From Hydractinia symbiolongicarpus (lineage: Eukaryota > Cnidaria > Hydrozoa > Anthoathecata > Hydractiniidae): 64,000 nucleotides of DNA. This document shows positions 35,225 through 46,249 of this stretch, piece after piece. The translations under genes and the position numbers were made by a program. How positions within the stretch are numbered: position 1 is the stretch's first letter; every line of letters starts with the position of its first letter. The notes beneath the pieces were generated by a model. That model did no database searches, was not told the origin of the DNA, and saw nothing but the letters and a program-made list of their open reading frames with translations. The stretch covers positions 21,479,851 through 21,543,850 of the forward strand of contig NC_079877.1 of NCBI RefSeq assembly GCF_029227915.1, written 5' to 3'.

Positions 35225-35877
35225 CAGAAAAGCTCTTTTTACGAAATTTCAAATTGTAGCTAACCAACAATAAAGGCTTTGCTTAAACATTGGATTGTTC
35301 TTTTTTTTCACCCACCACCCCTCCACTGTTGCTCCGTTATTCCCAACTCCCATCAGAAAAAGGAAGAATGAAATTATTGACAACTACTGATTCTTTGTAT
35401 TTTTGATATTAAATAGAAAATATATAAGCACATATTGTCATTACAAGTTATAAAAGCACAGCTTTGATTTTATCATACAATGATTAAATACTTTTAATCA
35501 AGCTTCAATAAATTTTTGTTTGAATACAAAGGCTACCCTTAAACACCACTCTATACTATATTTTGAGATGCATATATTCAAAAGTACCCAATGCGTGTCT
35601 TTCAGAGACCATGCGTATGTTTTAGCGGTAAGGGGTTCTGAAAAATACGCAGTGGAAAATTTTAAGGACCGTTGCGTATTTTCTATTGGACTTGACTTTT
35701 AAAAAATACACACATATTAATGGGATTTATTGCGATGGTTAGGACGTAAGAAATTTATGTTAACGCAAAATTTAAAGGCTGGGAAACTATCAATTTTATA
35801 TACAGCCGCTCTGGGTGTAACAAAACAAAGAAATTCGAAAGTTTGAGAAAATGCGTATTTTTTAGGTGCCTTGACTA

Positions 35878-36141
35878 TAACTCATCTTTTTTAAAAAGTT
35901 TATCCAAATAATCAATAAGTTTCTCTACGCCATCATCGGCATTAATACTTTCCAGTTTCAGTTCATTAAACACTTTGTCTCCAACACCACTTGGATCATC
36001 TTCCGGAAAAGACAATGCTACTGCAACTCCCCGTTTCTTTTTATCTAAATCTGTAACAATGCACCAAGCATGTAACTCTTCACAATATCTGTCATATGGT
36101 TTGTCTTTGCTATTGAACACCGGTGGGTTTTTTATAGCCAC
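35878..36141 (-). pseudogene. Copia-like gag, 5' portion
   Basis: Starts at ATG 36141 shortly after the 5' LTR and primer-binding site: MAIKNPPVFNSKDKPYDRYC, then HAWCIVTDLDKKKRGVAVAL, SFPEDDPSGVGDKVFNELKL and LIDYLDKLFKKDEL. It is the N-terminal part of a copia-like gag, cut by the pogo-like element, whose right end is at 35875. The remainder is at 32527-32788. Confidence 0.8.
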
Positions 36142-36176
36142 TCATCTTCAAATTCTTCAACTACCCTTTGCTACCA

Positions 36177-36287
36177 TGTAAAATTGATAATAATTATAGT
36201 GAAACAATGTACACATTTATTACACCCACCAGTTATAATGCTACACTATAAAGAAACAAATAATAAACATAATGATCAACACTAACA
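36177..36287 (-). repeat. 5' LTR of the copia-like element
   Basis: 111 bp, starts TGTTAGTGTTGATC on the minus strand and ends TTTACA, followed by the TGGTAGCAAAGGG primer-binding-like sequence. CTGTG lies outside at 36288-36292. Confidence 0.9.
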
Positions 36288-36289
36288 CT

Positions 36290-37440
36290 GTGAACGAATT
36301 TATTTGCTCCAATCTGAAGATCCCTGGAAAAAATATGCCCGACTCATTTTTGCCGGGTCTTCCAGACGCGAACATAACATATTTTTGATGGTTGCCATAA
36401 GGTGAATTTCCACTCAACAACAATTTATAATGAATCAGAATGGACATTTTGATTTCTGGAATTTGATTGGTTGATAAAATTTTCCATGATTGGATTTTGC
36501 ATTGAGAAAAATGGACAAGTGCACGCATGTGCACAGGCAAAAAATATAAACAACAGAATGCGACAACTGAAAATATTGAGTGTAATAAAATAACTGACGC
36601 TAAAATTGGTAAAGTCTGCTCTTAGAAAGACAGGATAATAGTTGAGAAACACAATACCCATGCATTTTCAACCTTATATTCGAGATGATCGTTTTGTGTT
36701 GTTCCTGTAGTGAAGAAAGGGTCATTTTATAAGATTCGTTGCGCTAGCTTGGCTGTTTAAGGAGTACGATTGTTTAATGGTCTACCAAGGGCAATACGCA
36801 TCCTATCTGATTGCAGCATAGACTGTTTCAAGTAGAAGTTGGATTGCTTTCTTGCTACTGTTCCTGATGAGCCACTGATACCAAATTATGTTCAGTTTCG
36901 AAAGGCCAACACGAACAGCATCATTGACAAGATGAACATTGGACTCGCCGTGTTGGATGCGTGAAGATCTCACAAAATCTACTTCAAAGTATTCAAAGTA
37001 AGTATATTCCCAAAAATCTATAAATTAGCATGAAGAGCTAATTTGGCTGTATATAGCTACGGAACTTTGTAAACATTCGTAACTCATCTAAAAGTTTTGC
37101 ATGAAATGATTCCTTCAATATCTCAAACAGAGAGAGAGAGAGAGATTTATTTTTTATTAGGAGTTTACAATGAAAATATATAATATGAAAAATATATTGA
37201 ACATTTACCTAATAAAAGGATAACTAGCACAAAGCACTTTATGTGCTTAAATAACGTGCTAGCTACCTGGGAGAACAACAGGTAGGACGAAGCCACAGGA
37301 CAACACAGGGACAAGACGAACATTCAGACGAGGATATCACAGAGTCAAAGTCAAAAATAGCATGAAATGTCTGGAAGCTGCTTAAAACAAACCTTCAAGC
37401 AGGAAAAAGGAATTTGGACTGGGTGAAATAAAATAAAATT
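36290..37440. other. No gene; contains an (AG)n run
   Basis: AT-rich sequence with the right arm of the inverted repeat described at 31340 (about 36320-36400). A GAGAGAGA run at about 37132-37146 may be the 3' microsatellite of the minus-strand LINE fragment that follows. Confidence 0.45.
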
Positions 37441-37444
37441 GTAA

Positions 37445-38230
37445 TTAGATTTTATATGTGTTAATAAAGTGACTATGTAAAAAAATTTTTAGCTCAGAGG
37501 TATTTTTACTCAAGATTTTAAAGGGTAAGGAATTTTGAAGACGGTTCCATGAGTTTATTGCAAAGAACTTAACAGACTTTTTACCAAACGCAGTTGAATG
37601 AACAAGAGGTAGATTCAAAAAGCCTTTGTCAGCAGCACGGGTGTGGTGGGAATGGGCGAAGTCGATTGCGAAAGTATTGATGAGGCTAATAGGAAGAGTT
37701 TTATAATAAAGGTTCAGTAGGAAAATTATATTATGTATACAGATCATGTCAGAGAATTTAATTAAGTTAAGGTTCCCGTATAGTGGGGTAGGAGAAGCAT
37801 TGAAAGTACTAAAAGAGATGATACGGATAGCATGGTTTTGTAAAATTTCTATTCGACGGGTAAGAGAAGATTTTTGGCCCCATACCAAGGAGCAATATTG
37901 TATTTGGGAGTAGAAAATAGCAAAATAAATTTGACGAAGAACACATTTTGGAACAAAATGACGAGCTTTGGCAAGTGCTCCATTAGATTTTTTGAGGTTG
38001 GAGATGGTGATGTTAATTTGAGATTTCCAGGAGAGGTTTGAGTCAAGAGTTATACCAAGGTATTTGACAGTATCACTAGGAACGATTTTAGTTCCATTGA
38101 TTAGAAATTTAAAATTAAATAAAATTGGTTTTAACGGAGTTTTAAAAATAACAAGTTCAGTTTTAGATTTATTTAATGAGATTTTATTTGCATTGAGCCA
38201 TTGACAAAGGAATTTGAATTATTCATAGAA
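37445..38230 (-). pseudogene. LINE reverse transcriptase C-terminal fragment
   Basis: Minus-strand frames give QWLNANKISLNKSKTELVIF (about 38220-38150), VPSDTVKYLGITLDSNLSWK (about 38090-38030), CVLRQIYFAIFYSQIQY (about 37950-37895), and after frame changes VWGQKSSLTRRIEILQNHAI plus a C-terminal tail ending INTYKI. This is the post-YADD and C-terminal region of Jockey/CR1-like LINE reverse transcriptases. The catalytic part is missing, so the insertion is 5'-truncated. Confidence 0.75.
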
Positions 38231-38788
38231 CACATATTGCGTTTTTGCTAGCTAATGATTATCTGACATAAAACTCAACAAGTTATGAAACAAGAACTAT
38301 ACTAGGCAGAATTAAGTCAACAAGATTAAAACTTTATTACTTTTTTACTGTAACACGTGTTCGTAGCCCATAAAAGTTGTTTTAGAAAAAGGGTAGAGTA
38401 TAATTTCTTTGTTTTCATTCAAAGAAAAACTATCGCGTGAAGTAAAACTTTGCAAAATAAAATAACAACAAATGACTGACCGTTGCTTCTTGCCATATGG
38501 CTGTGTATGTAGCTAAATCTTTACCACTCACATTAGCAAGATACCCAGTAAAAGAAATATAAGAACAGGAAAATTCTTGGAAATCATTAACCCCTCCTGC
38601 GTTGGGTTCACTTCACAGAAAACCAAGTCAGGAGATTCGGCATAATTTTTCTTAGCACCAAAGCAAACTTATACCTAAAAAACCTGAATAGGCTAGGACG
38701 GGACGCTGTTTTCTGTTTCAATTTCTTCCCAGGGCAGCGAGAAAAAATCGAGACAACAACAACAACAACGATGCGCCAACAGAAGATA

Positions 38789-39297
38789 TAGTGAGGGCTG
38801 CTATGTTCTGATATAAAGCTTCGTGTGCACATGTGTGTTAAAAATGATTTTTTGATTTAAAGTTGTTCCTTAGGTCCCAAATTACCAAAAAAATATGGGT
38901 GGCAAACTTTTTTATCCCATCGGACCAAATTAGATGACGTCATCACTTTTACAGTCAGCAAAAAAATAATTTTACATTTATATGTCATATTATATATCGT
39001 TGGAAAGAGGAGATCGAATGGATCAAAAAAAATGTAAGAACCATGTCTTCAAAACGTAACGTTCGAAAGATATTACTAGTCAAACTTTTTACAAATTACA
39101 GACCGGTAATTTACTGACCCAGCACAAAAATGACTATAACCTGCTCAATAGCGAAGTTTTTTTGTTGAATTTTAGTATGGTATTGGGTCACCCTAATGTC
39201 TTTCTGTTTGATCAAAATTTATTGTTCAAATCACTTCAAGGGATAATTTACAGACCAGTAATTTACAGACCAAAGCACGTGTTTAGTTGTTTACTTT
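38789..39297. repeat. Left terminal inverted repeat of the Academ-like element
   Basis: About 509 bp, from TAGTGAGGGC to GTTTAGTTGTTTACTTT, matching the inverse of 41926-42132 plus 44643-44932 at high identity. It contains TTACAGACCGGTAATTTAC and TTTACAGACCAGTAATTTAC repeats. Confidence 0.85.
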
Positions 39298-39552
39298 AGT
39301 TTTGAAAAGCAAGTAGCGAATTTCACTTAGACATTTTGTATGTATTAGTATCAGTATAATAACAAGTTTTGTTTTATAATTGTTCGATTTCATAGACATA
39401 GACATAGAATTCGAATTTTCTATTTCTAGAAAACATTCTATTGTTCAATTTCATAGCTAGACTGTTTAATTTCGAAGTGTTAGTGAAGTGTAATGTGAAG
39501 TTTATAGTATAGACATACATGCATAATAATAAAATGAATAGACCGAATTAAA

Positions 39553-41840
39553 ATGGATGTTAACTGTGTAAAAACAATAAATGTGCTGGATTTTGGGAAA
39601 TGTATAGTGTGTCAGAAAGATACATCAAAAAAGGTACCGCCTTACTTAAACATTTTTTCCCATTCCTGTTCTGAGTTCTGAGAGTTTTGAGAGAAAGATT
39701 TTTGTTTGATACTTTGACCAAGATGTCGTATTTTGTTGTTGGCAACCCAAAAGAGCAGTATTTGAAAAAGTTATTATCATGTCTGGAGGAAAGAGTTAGT
39801 TGTGGTGATTCGAAGTATCTAGATTGTTGGGAAAAACTGAAGTCATATGATATTGTACAGCTTGTTGAAGGAAAGTCTTCATACCATTCTGATTGTTACA
39901 AAATGGCCACAAATAAAACAGAGATAGACAGGTTAAAGAAACGGCCAGTATCAAAAGAGTCTTCGGACAGTTTTAGCCCATCATTTGTTGTATCTGTGAA
40001 ACAAAATGAAAAAAAAACATTGCGCTCAAGTGGAATTATGTTTCAAAAACACCTTTGCATTATTTGTCAAGAAAGGGGAGGAAAGATATATAAAGTTATG
40101 TCTAAGACGGTAGCAACAAAGATGCTGGAGGTCTCGAAGCTTATAGCAAATAAATCATTTTTCATCCGTATGAACAATATTCCTAACGCTGATGCTATAG
40201 CAAATGATGCCCAATATCATTTAGCATGTTGGGTGAAGGTTCAGAGAGAGGCTTTAGCATTACATCAAGACATATCACAGCTACAAAATATGGAAGATAC
40301 AGACCGCGCACTTGCAGATGTTGAAATAATTAACATAATCAAACATTTATTGGGGGAATCACACGACAACGTAATAAGTATGAACGATGTTAACTATACA
40401 TACAACAACTTAATGGGAAACTCCGAAAGCAACCAAATCAATTACAAGCGATATTTAAAGCACTTGTTAACAGAAAATATTGAGGACATAGTGTTTTCAA
40501 GACCTCCATCAAGAACAGAATCAGAAAGAATTTGTACAACCCAGACGCAATCAAAAGCAATCGAGTTGAACTTTCAAAACCCCGTAGATGATGTCGCTAC
40601 AATATTCGAGTGCGCAAAACTAGTTAATTTTTTAGGATTTCGCATCAGCTTTCACAGAACGTGTACTACAAATTTCAAGAGGATGTGATGAAATACGATT
40701 GGTATTTGATCGCTATATAGAAAACTCCTTGAAAGCACGGACAAGAAAGCATCGTACATCTGGTAATGAAGTTCGATACAAAGTATCAGACAACACCAAT
40801 ATTTCATCCATTAGTCTCAAGCAATTTCTTTCCCACATTGATACAAAGCAAGCTTTAACCATCTACCTGGCAAAGAAAGTGATGGAGGCTCTTTCATCAT
40901 TGCATATTCGGTATATAGTGACTTATGATACTAAAATGGAATCAAATTTTGTTGATTGCAGAATACACGACCACGAAGAAGCTGACACAGCACTTATATA
41001 TAATGCTATGGATGTTCACAACAATCTCCTTTCACCAGTTGTATTGTTTACTCTCCGGATACTGACGTGTTTCTACTGCAAATTTACTACTATGAGATGT
41101 TACCAATAAATACCATTTTTAGAACAGGGCGAGGTTCTACTCTACGTGATATTGATATTCGTAATTGCTTTGAAGCCCTTGGTGCAGTACACGCGAAAGC
41201 TATTCTTGGTTTTCATACGTTCACAGGGTGTGACCAAACTGGACGTTTCAACAAGAAATCGAAGTCTGCTTGGCTGAAGATTCTTTTACAGGCAGATAAT
41301 GAGGTGGTTCTGGCATTATCGACACTTGGAAGTACTGTCGAACTTCCTAATCTGGAAACACTGGAAAGCTTAGAACGTTTCGTGATTTCAATGTATAAGG
41401 GGAATAAATGTCCTGCAGACGTGGTATCACTATCTCAATTGCGTTGGCATTTATTCTCCAAATTCCAGTGTGATGCTGATATGTTGCCACCAACATTAGC
41501 TGCATTGAAGTACAAAATATTCAGGTGTCACTTCATTTCAATGGTTTTACGAAGCTCGCATATCCTCATTCAACAACTTCCGAATGCAGTCAATTATGGT
41601 TGGGATACAGATGAAGTCGGTAACTTATCCCCCATAATGACTGATGAACTTCCTGCACCGTTGGCACTCATCGAGTTAAGTTCTTGTAATTGCAAAACAA
41701 GTTGCATATCCAACCGATGTAAATGCCGTAAAAATGGTTCTTTGTGCACTGACATGTGTAAATGTACGACGTGTCAAAACAGTGGTGGCGCAAGCGATGA
41801 ATCCGAGTCAGATGAATATAATTCTAGTGATGATGAGTGA
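39553..41840 (+). pseudogene. XPG-like/CXC transposon protein, broken
   Basis: A first exon 39553-39633 (MDVNCVKTINVLDFGKCIVC...) appears spliced to 39723 (MSYFVVGNPKEQYL) with matching phase. Cysteine/histidine pairs follow (CIVC with YHSDC; CIICQERGG with YHLACW), suggesting two similar zinc-binding modules. After a disruption at about 40670 comes CDEIRLVFDRYIENSLKAR (about 40685). Then come DHEEADTALIYNAM (about 40973), SPDTDVFLLQ after a one-base shift at about 41055, and ILGFHTFTGCDQTGRFNKKS (about 41205). These three acidic clusters resemble the I-region of XPG/FEN1 nucleases. The C-terminus (41680-41780) is a tesmin/TSO1-like CXC domain (CNCKTSCISNRCKCRKNG). The region expected to hold the first catalytic aspartates seems deleted, so this copy is probably inactive. 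Confidence 0.65.
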
Positions 41841-42132
41841 ATGAAACATTGTACAAGCATTGCTGAAGTTGTTTTTTGTCATTATTTTCAGCAATTTTTT
41901 TAACTTTGTGAAATTACCAGAAAGAAAGTAAACAACTAAACACGTGCTTTGGTCTGTAAATTACTGGTCTGTAAATTATCTCTTGAAGTGATTTGAACAA
42001 TAAATTTTGATCAAACAGAAAGACATTAGGGTGACCCAATACCATACTAAAATTCAACAAAAAAACTTCGCTATTGAGCAGGTTATAGTCATTTTTGTGC
42101 TGGGTCAGTAAATTACCGGTCTGTAATTTGTA

Positions 42133-42133
42133 C

Positions 42134-42166
<33 letters not shown>

Positions 42167-44642
42167 ACAATATTTATACAGGATTTTTTACACTTCAGTA
42201 AAATGAACTACTGCTATCATCGTGTGTCCTGTCAGTAAAAATATATAAAAGAAAGAAAAATATAAGCAAAAACTATTATCTACTACATAACCACTCATAA
42301 GTTAGCTAAGAAATTAATATAAAACGCATGTACGTACCAAGAAAAAAGAAAAAGGGAAAAAAGAAAAATGTGAAACTAGAATGCGCAAAAGTTAGAAACA
42401 GAAGCTACTTAAATAATTACTAAAAACATATAAAACATATTTTAAAAGCGAATATTTACATAAAATGTTGATAAACTAATTATTTGAACTGAAATAAGTT
42501 ATCGCAACAACGTATTTTTAATGGTAAGTCATTGTATAATGCTGCACCAAGATATTTGAAGGATCTTTTTCCGAACTCCAATTTTATACGAGGTAATTTC
42601 ACTAACATATTTCGATTCCGTGTGTTAATTGAATGCTCGTTGATAACAAAATAATTATTGAAATTTTCGCAGACAGTGCTCGTCAGATAGCTTTTTACCA
42701 GAACGCATGCCCGTCCTTTCATCTTTCCTTCAATACTCCCAATCGTATTTTTTCCTCCAACTATTTGTCCGGCTCGATTTTCTATTGATTGTAACTTTTT
42801 TCGTTGGGTGATCGTTAATTTTAAATTTAAAAGAGAACTATACAACAAAATGGTATCAATTACCATCTGATAGATTTTATATGCAGCTTCAAAACTCAGA
42901 AATGGTCGCATTTTTCTAAGAAGGTTCAATCTTCCGGCTGCTTTCTTATATGACTTCTCGAAATTATCAACCAGGGTTAGTGACGAATCCAGTTCGTTTC
43001 CCAAATATATGTAAGACGTGGAATGATGAATAGGTTGACCCTGCATTGCCAATTGGATTGTATTTTTGGTATTTTTACGGGATAATCTTTTAGATGTTCT
43101 AAATAGCACAGTTTCTGTTTTTCCTTTCTTTAGATTTAGTATGAGTTCGTTATCGTTCAAATAAGTGGATACGTTTTCTAATTCATCGTTCAATGTTGTT
43201 TCTATTATATAGGGGTCAGCATTTGCAACATAGATGACGGTATCGTCAGCAAATTGAATACACTTACTTTTCTCAAGGTGTTCCGAGAAGTCATTAAAAA
43301 ATATCAAAAATAGTATAGGACCGAGTATCGATCCTTGCGGCATTCCACTTACAACATTAAAACTTTCTGATGTTCGATTGCCAACTTCAACAACTTGTGA
43401 TCGGTTAAAAAGATAATCTGTAAACCACAACAATTCTACATTGTCAACACCGTATAATGAAAGTTTTCTTAAGACTACATCGTGACTGATCGTATCGAAC
43501 GCTTTACTTAAATCCAGGAACAGCGCTCCAACTAACTTTCCGTTCTCGGCAGCTTGTCTTACTTCGTCAACAAGTAGTGTTGTTGCAAGATGTGTTGAAC
43601 GTTTAGCTCTATAGCCAAATTGGGAGTCATTTAGTAATTTCTCATTTTCTAAAAATTCCATTAATTGTGTGTGTATTGCTTTTTCCAATAATTTAGAGAG
43701 TATAGGCAACACTGAAATTGGACGATAATTTTCAGGTTTGTTTGTGTCTCCTGATTTAAAAAGTGGGACGATTTTTGCTTGTTTCCATGCGTTCGGAACT
43801 GTACTGGAGCGTAAAGACTGGTTAATAATGTGATGTAACGGAACAATTAAATGTTGCGCACAATCTTTAAGCATTCCAGGAGGGAGTTCATCAAGCCCAG
43901 TGGATTTCTTTCTCTTTAATTTCTTTTTAAGAAAATCCTTAATAAAAACTTTAGACACATATTGAAAATTAAAAGATTTTCTAGTTCTGGAGCAAATGTG
44001 ATTTGGCGGTTTCCAGATAAAGTTCTTCAATTTAAATGCGGATGACTTCAGATTATTTACGACTGTTGAAAAGTAATCACGGAAGGCATTGGCGCGAGTT
44101 TGATTATCTTTCTCGTTATTAGACGCATTTTTTGTGTTAGCCTTTGTCGGAAATATAGTTTTCACTGCTTTCCAGAAAGCTTTGGGATTTGTGCGGTTTT
44201 CGTCTATTAAGTTCTTGTGATGTTTAGCCTTAGCGTTTTTTTGCATATTGTTGCATTTATTTCTTAAGTCCTTATATTTCCTCCAATCACTTGCACTGTT
44301 GCTTTTTCTAGCCTTTCGTAAAAGTTGATCACGCTGGTTCATTATTGATTTCAAGTTTTCGTTAAGCCAAGCGCATGGGCGACCTTTCACTCTTTTTTGA
44401 ATGATCGGCGCATGTTTGTCGAAAATATCTTTTACAATACCATTAAATGTGTTAACAGCGTCATTAACGTTTGATAAAGATAATACCGGCAACCAATTCA
44501 CTTGTTCAAAATCACGATTCATATTATCAGGATTGTATTTGGCATAATTTCTGGTTTTGACTGTTTTTGACGTGTACTTTTTGTTGTTTAATTTTCGTAC
44601 GCAACCTACTAAATCATGGTCACTGAGACTAGTCGGTATGAC
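42133..44642 (-). mobile_element. LINE (Jockey/CR1-like), inserted in the right inverted repeat
   Basis: Minus-strand, 5'-truncated. It starts at about 44642 with the endonuclease motif LSDHDLVGCVRKLNN and ends in a (TAA)n tail at 42133-42167. A single open frame runs 44522-42480 (680 codons). Reverse transcriptase motifs are PNAWKQAKIVPLFKSGD, NYRPISVLPILSKLLEK, FLDLSKAFDTISHDVV, GMPQGSILGPILFLIFFNDF and the catalytic FADD (QFADDTVIY). The RT frame is intact, unlike the host transposon's gene, so this insertion is comparatively young. Confidence 0.9.
42480..44522 (-). CDS. LINE reverse transcriptase, open frame
   Basis: 680 codons without a stop. Before the RT there is a basic coiled region (WRKYKDLRNKCNNMQKNAKA) typical of the linker between endonuclease and RT. 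The RT spans about residues 210-470 with FADD near residue 425. The C-terminal part has SYIYLGNELDSSL, LLRKMRPFLSFEAAYKIYQM and RAGQIVGG blocks. The true protein would begin further upstream, in the missing endonuclease, so this is a truncated product. Confidence 0.85.
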   Translation of the reverse strand: MNRDFEQVNWLPVLSLSNVNDAVNTFNGIVKDIFDKHAPIIQKRVKGRPCAWLNENLKSIMNQRDQLLRKARKSNSASDWRKYKDLRNKCNNMQKNAKAKHHKNLIDENRTNPKAFWKAVKTIFPTKANTKNASNNEKDNQTRANAFRDYFSTVVNNLKSSAFKLKNFIWKPPNHICSRTRKSFNFQYVSKVFIKDFLKKKLKRKKSTGLDELPPGMLKDCAQHLIVPLHHIINQSLRSSTVPNAWKQAKIVPLFKSGDTNKPENYRPISVLPILSKLLEKAIHTQLMEFLENEKLLNDSQFGYRAKRSTHLATTLLVDEVRQAAENGKLVGALFLDLSKAFDTISHDVVLRKLSLYGVDNVELLWFTDYLFNRSQVVEVGNRTSESFNVVSGMPQGSILGPILFLIFFNDFSEHLEKSKCIQFADDTVIYVANADPYIIETTLNDELENVSTYLNDNELILNLKKGKTETVLFRTSKRLSRKNTKNTIQLAMQGQPIHHSTSYIYLGNELDSSLTLVDNFEKSYKKAAGRLNLLRKMRPFLSFEAAYKIYQMVIDTILLYSSLLNLKLTITQRKKLQSIENRAGQIVGGKNTIGSIEGKMKGRACVLVKSYLTSTVCENFNNYFVINEHSINTRNRNMLVKLPRIKLEFGKRSFKYLGAALYNDLPLKIRCCDNLFQFK

Positions 44643-45008
44643 AAAGTTTGAATAGTAATATCTTTCGAACGTTACGTTTTGAAGACATGCTTCTTACATT
44701 TTTTTTGATCCACTCGATCTCCTCTTTCCAACGATATATAATATGACATATAAATGTGAAATTATTTTTTTGCTGACTGTAAAAGTGATGACGTCATCTA
44801 ATTTGGTCCCATGGGACAAAAAATTTTGCCACCTATATTTTTTTGGTAATTTGGGACCTAAGGAACAACTTTAAATCAAAAAATCACTTTTAACACACAT
44901 GTGCACACGAAATTACATAGTGGCCCTCACTAATAGACATTAGGGAACTTGCGCAAACCCCTATTTTACGAACGTACGAGCCTCCGGGGCGCGGAAATCG
45001 GTCCCGAT

Positions 45009-45040
45009 ATCTTTTATATCTTTAAGTATCTTTTATATAA

Positions 45041-45072
<32 letters not shown>
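45009..45072 (+). mobile_element. Tiny poly(A) retro-insertion with 14-bp target duplication
   Basis: About 35 bp of AT-rich sequence followed by about 30 A's is flanked by AAATCGGTCCCGAT on both sides (44995-45008 and 45073-45086). Perfect duplications and a poly(A) tail are the marks of LINE-mediated retroposition. The inserted body is too short to identify and shows no SINE promoter boxes. Confidence 0.8.
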
Positions 45073-45077
<5 letters not shown>

Positions 45078-45181
45078 GGTCCCGATCGTCGGTCCGTTTT
45101 GATGTTTACAATCGAACTTGCGCAAAAGTCAAAAGGTGGCGAACGGTGGCGCGAAACATTTTTTAAAACTTGTAAACACAC

Positions 45182-46249
45182 ATGGAGGATGTGTTAATGT
45201 TCCAACTTGAGAATGGTTTCATTGATGAAGAAGAATATTTTTTTTTTCTTGACGAAACACGAAATAAAAAGAAAAATCCTGTGTTTCCCTATTGGGAGCA
45301 AGATAAATTTTCTCTTGATAATTGGTCAGATGATGAATGTTGGGCAGATTTTAGATTTAGAAAGACAGATTTGTTATGTTTGTGTGATGCCCTAGGGTTG
45401 TCAGGTGAAAGAGTTAAAACAGAAAATCGGTTGACCATAGACCCAATGGAGGCCTTATGTTTGAGTTTGCGTCGCCTTGCCTTTCCATGTAGGTTTTCAG
45501 ATCTTATTCCGCGGTTTGGGCGGTCTGTACCTGATATGTCCTACATATTCAACAGAACTTTGGATATCATACACAATAGATTTGGACGACTTCTCACATC
45601 ATTTAATCAGGCGTGGTTGTCAAAGGATGCTTTGAAAGATTTTGCAGACTGTATACACGCAGAAGGTGCCCCACTTGATAACCGTTGGGGTTTTATTGAT
45701 GGCACTTTAAGGGGGATTGCTCGACCAGGTACAGATCAGAAAGCCATGTACAGTGGCCATAAAAGACACCATGGCTACAAAATGCAATCTGTTTCCACTC
45801 GCAATGGTCTCATTGTGAATTTGTTTGGTCCAATTGAAGGCTCGAGACATGATTGTTACCTTCTTGCACAATCTGGCTTTATGGATATTCTCTAAAGATA
45901 TTCAATTGCTCCTGATGGCACAGTTTTATGTGTTTATGGTGACCCTGCATATCCTCATAGGGAGCAGCTACAAACAGGTTTTAAAAATCCCCTATTGGAA
46001 GAAGAACGTGTTTATAATGAGCGCATGTCATCAGTCATGGTGTCAGTTGAATGGGTGTTTGGTGATGTTATCGAAAGATTTAAATTTACAGACTATTCAA
46101 AGATGCAAAAGATAGGTTTAAGTGCTGTTTCAAAACAGTATATTGCATCTGCTCTCTTAAGTAATGCAAGGACCTGTATTTATGGCTCTTGCACATCAAC
46201 ATTTTTTAACTGCCAGCCCCCAACATTAGAAGCGTATTTATCTGGATGA
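45182..46249 (+). pseudogene. PIF/Harbinger transposase, one nonsense codon
   Basis: The frame runs from ATG 45182 to 46249 and is broken only by TAA at 45893-45895. The N-terminal part (to about residue 120) has the helix-turn-helix-like block ALCLSLRRLAFPCRFSDLIP. The catalytic DDE core has the first aspartate in RWGFIDGTLRGIARP (about 45690), the block HHGYKMQSVSTRNGLIVNLF, GPIEGSRHDCYLL, the second aspartate in VYGDPAYPH (about 45940) and the glutamate in VSVEWVFGDV (about 46045). The length (355 codons) is normal for the family. The Myb-like partner gene faces it from the opposite strand at 46477-47130, the usual two-gene arrangement of Harbinger elements. Confidence 0.9.

Larger units (their letters stand above)
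32791..35875 (+). mobile_element. Pogo-like DNA transposon inserted in copia gag
   Basis: Ends start GTCRAGGCACCTRAAAAATA at both sides in inverted orientation, and TA flanks each end (32789-32790 and 35876-35877). GCGTAT/ATACGC subterminal copies occur at about 35590-35680. The inside carries a degraded pogo-type transposase on the plus strand and three ~155-bp tandem repeats (first at 33498). The gag reading on either side proves insertion into the copia-like element, so it is the younger of the two. Confidence 0.85.
31649..36287 (-). mobile_element. Copia-like LTR retrotransposon, internally deleted, with nested pogo element
   Basis: The right LTR (36177-36287, the 5' LTR on the minus strand) and left LTR (31649-31758) start TGTTAG and end TTTACA. 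They are about 110 bp and nearly identical. Both outer sides carry CTGTG (31644-31648 and 36288-36292), a perfect 5-bp target duplication. Next to the 5' LTR is TGGTAGCAAAGGG, a plausible primer-binding site. Next to the 3' LTR is a purine run, AAGAAAAAAGGAAGG, a plausible polypurine tract. Internally only gag and RNase H remain; protease, integrase and RT are missing. Without the 3085-bp pogo-like insertion the element is about 1.55 kb. Confidence 0.9.
38789..44932 (+). mobile_element. DNA transposon with ~500-bp inverted repeats, possibly AcademX
   Basis: The left terminal repeat spans 38789-39297. Its inverse is found in two pieces, 41926-42132 and 44643-44932, separated by a minus-strand LINE. 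The ends begin TAGTGAGGGC and are flanked by ATA on both sides (38786-38788, 44933-44935), a 3-bp duplication. The gene inside encodes zinc-binding, XPG-like and CXC segments. XPG-like nucleases and 3-4-bp duplications are known for the AcademX group of Academ transposons, hence the tentative name. Without the LINE the element is about 3.6 kb. Confidence 0.75.

Noticed and set aside
39091-42132. A separate inner transposon with 200-bp inverted repeats nested in an outer one
   Set aside because: The inner and outer repeats are one continuous 500-bp repeat; the right arm is merely split by a LINE at 42133-44642.
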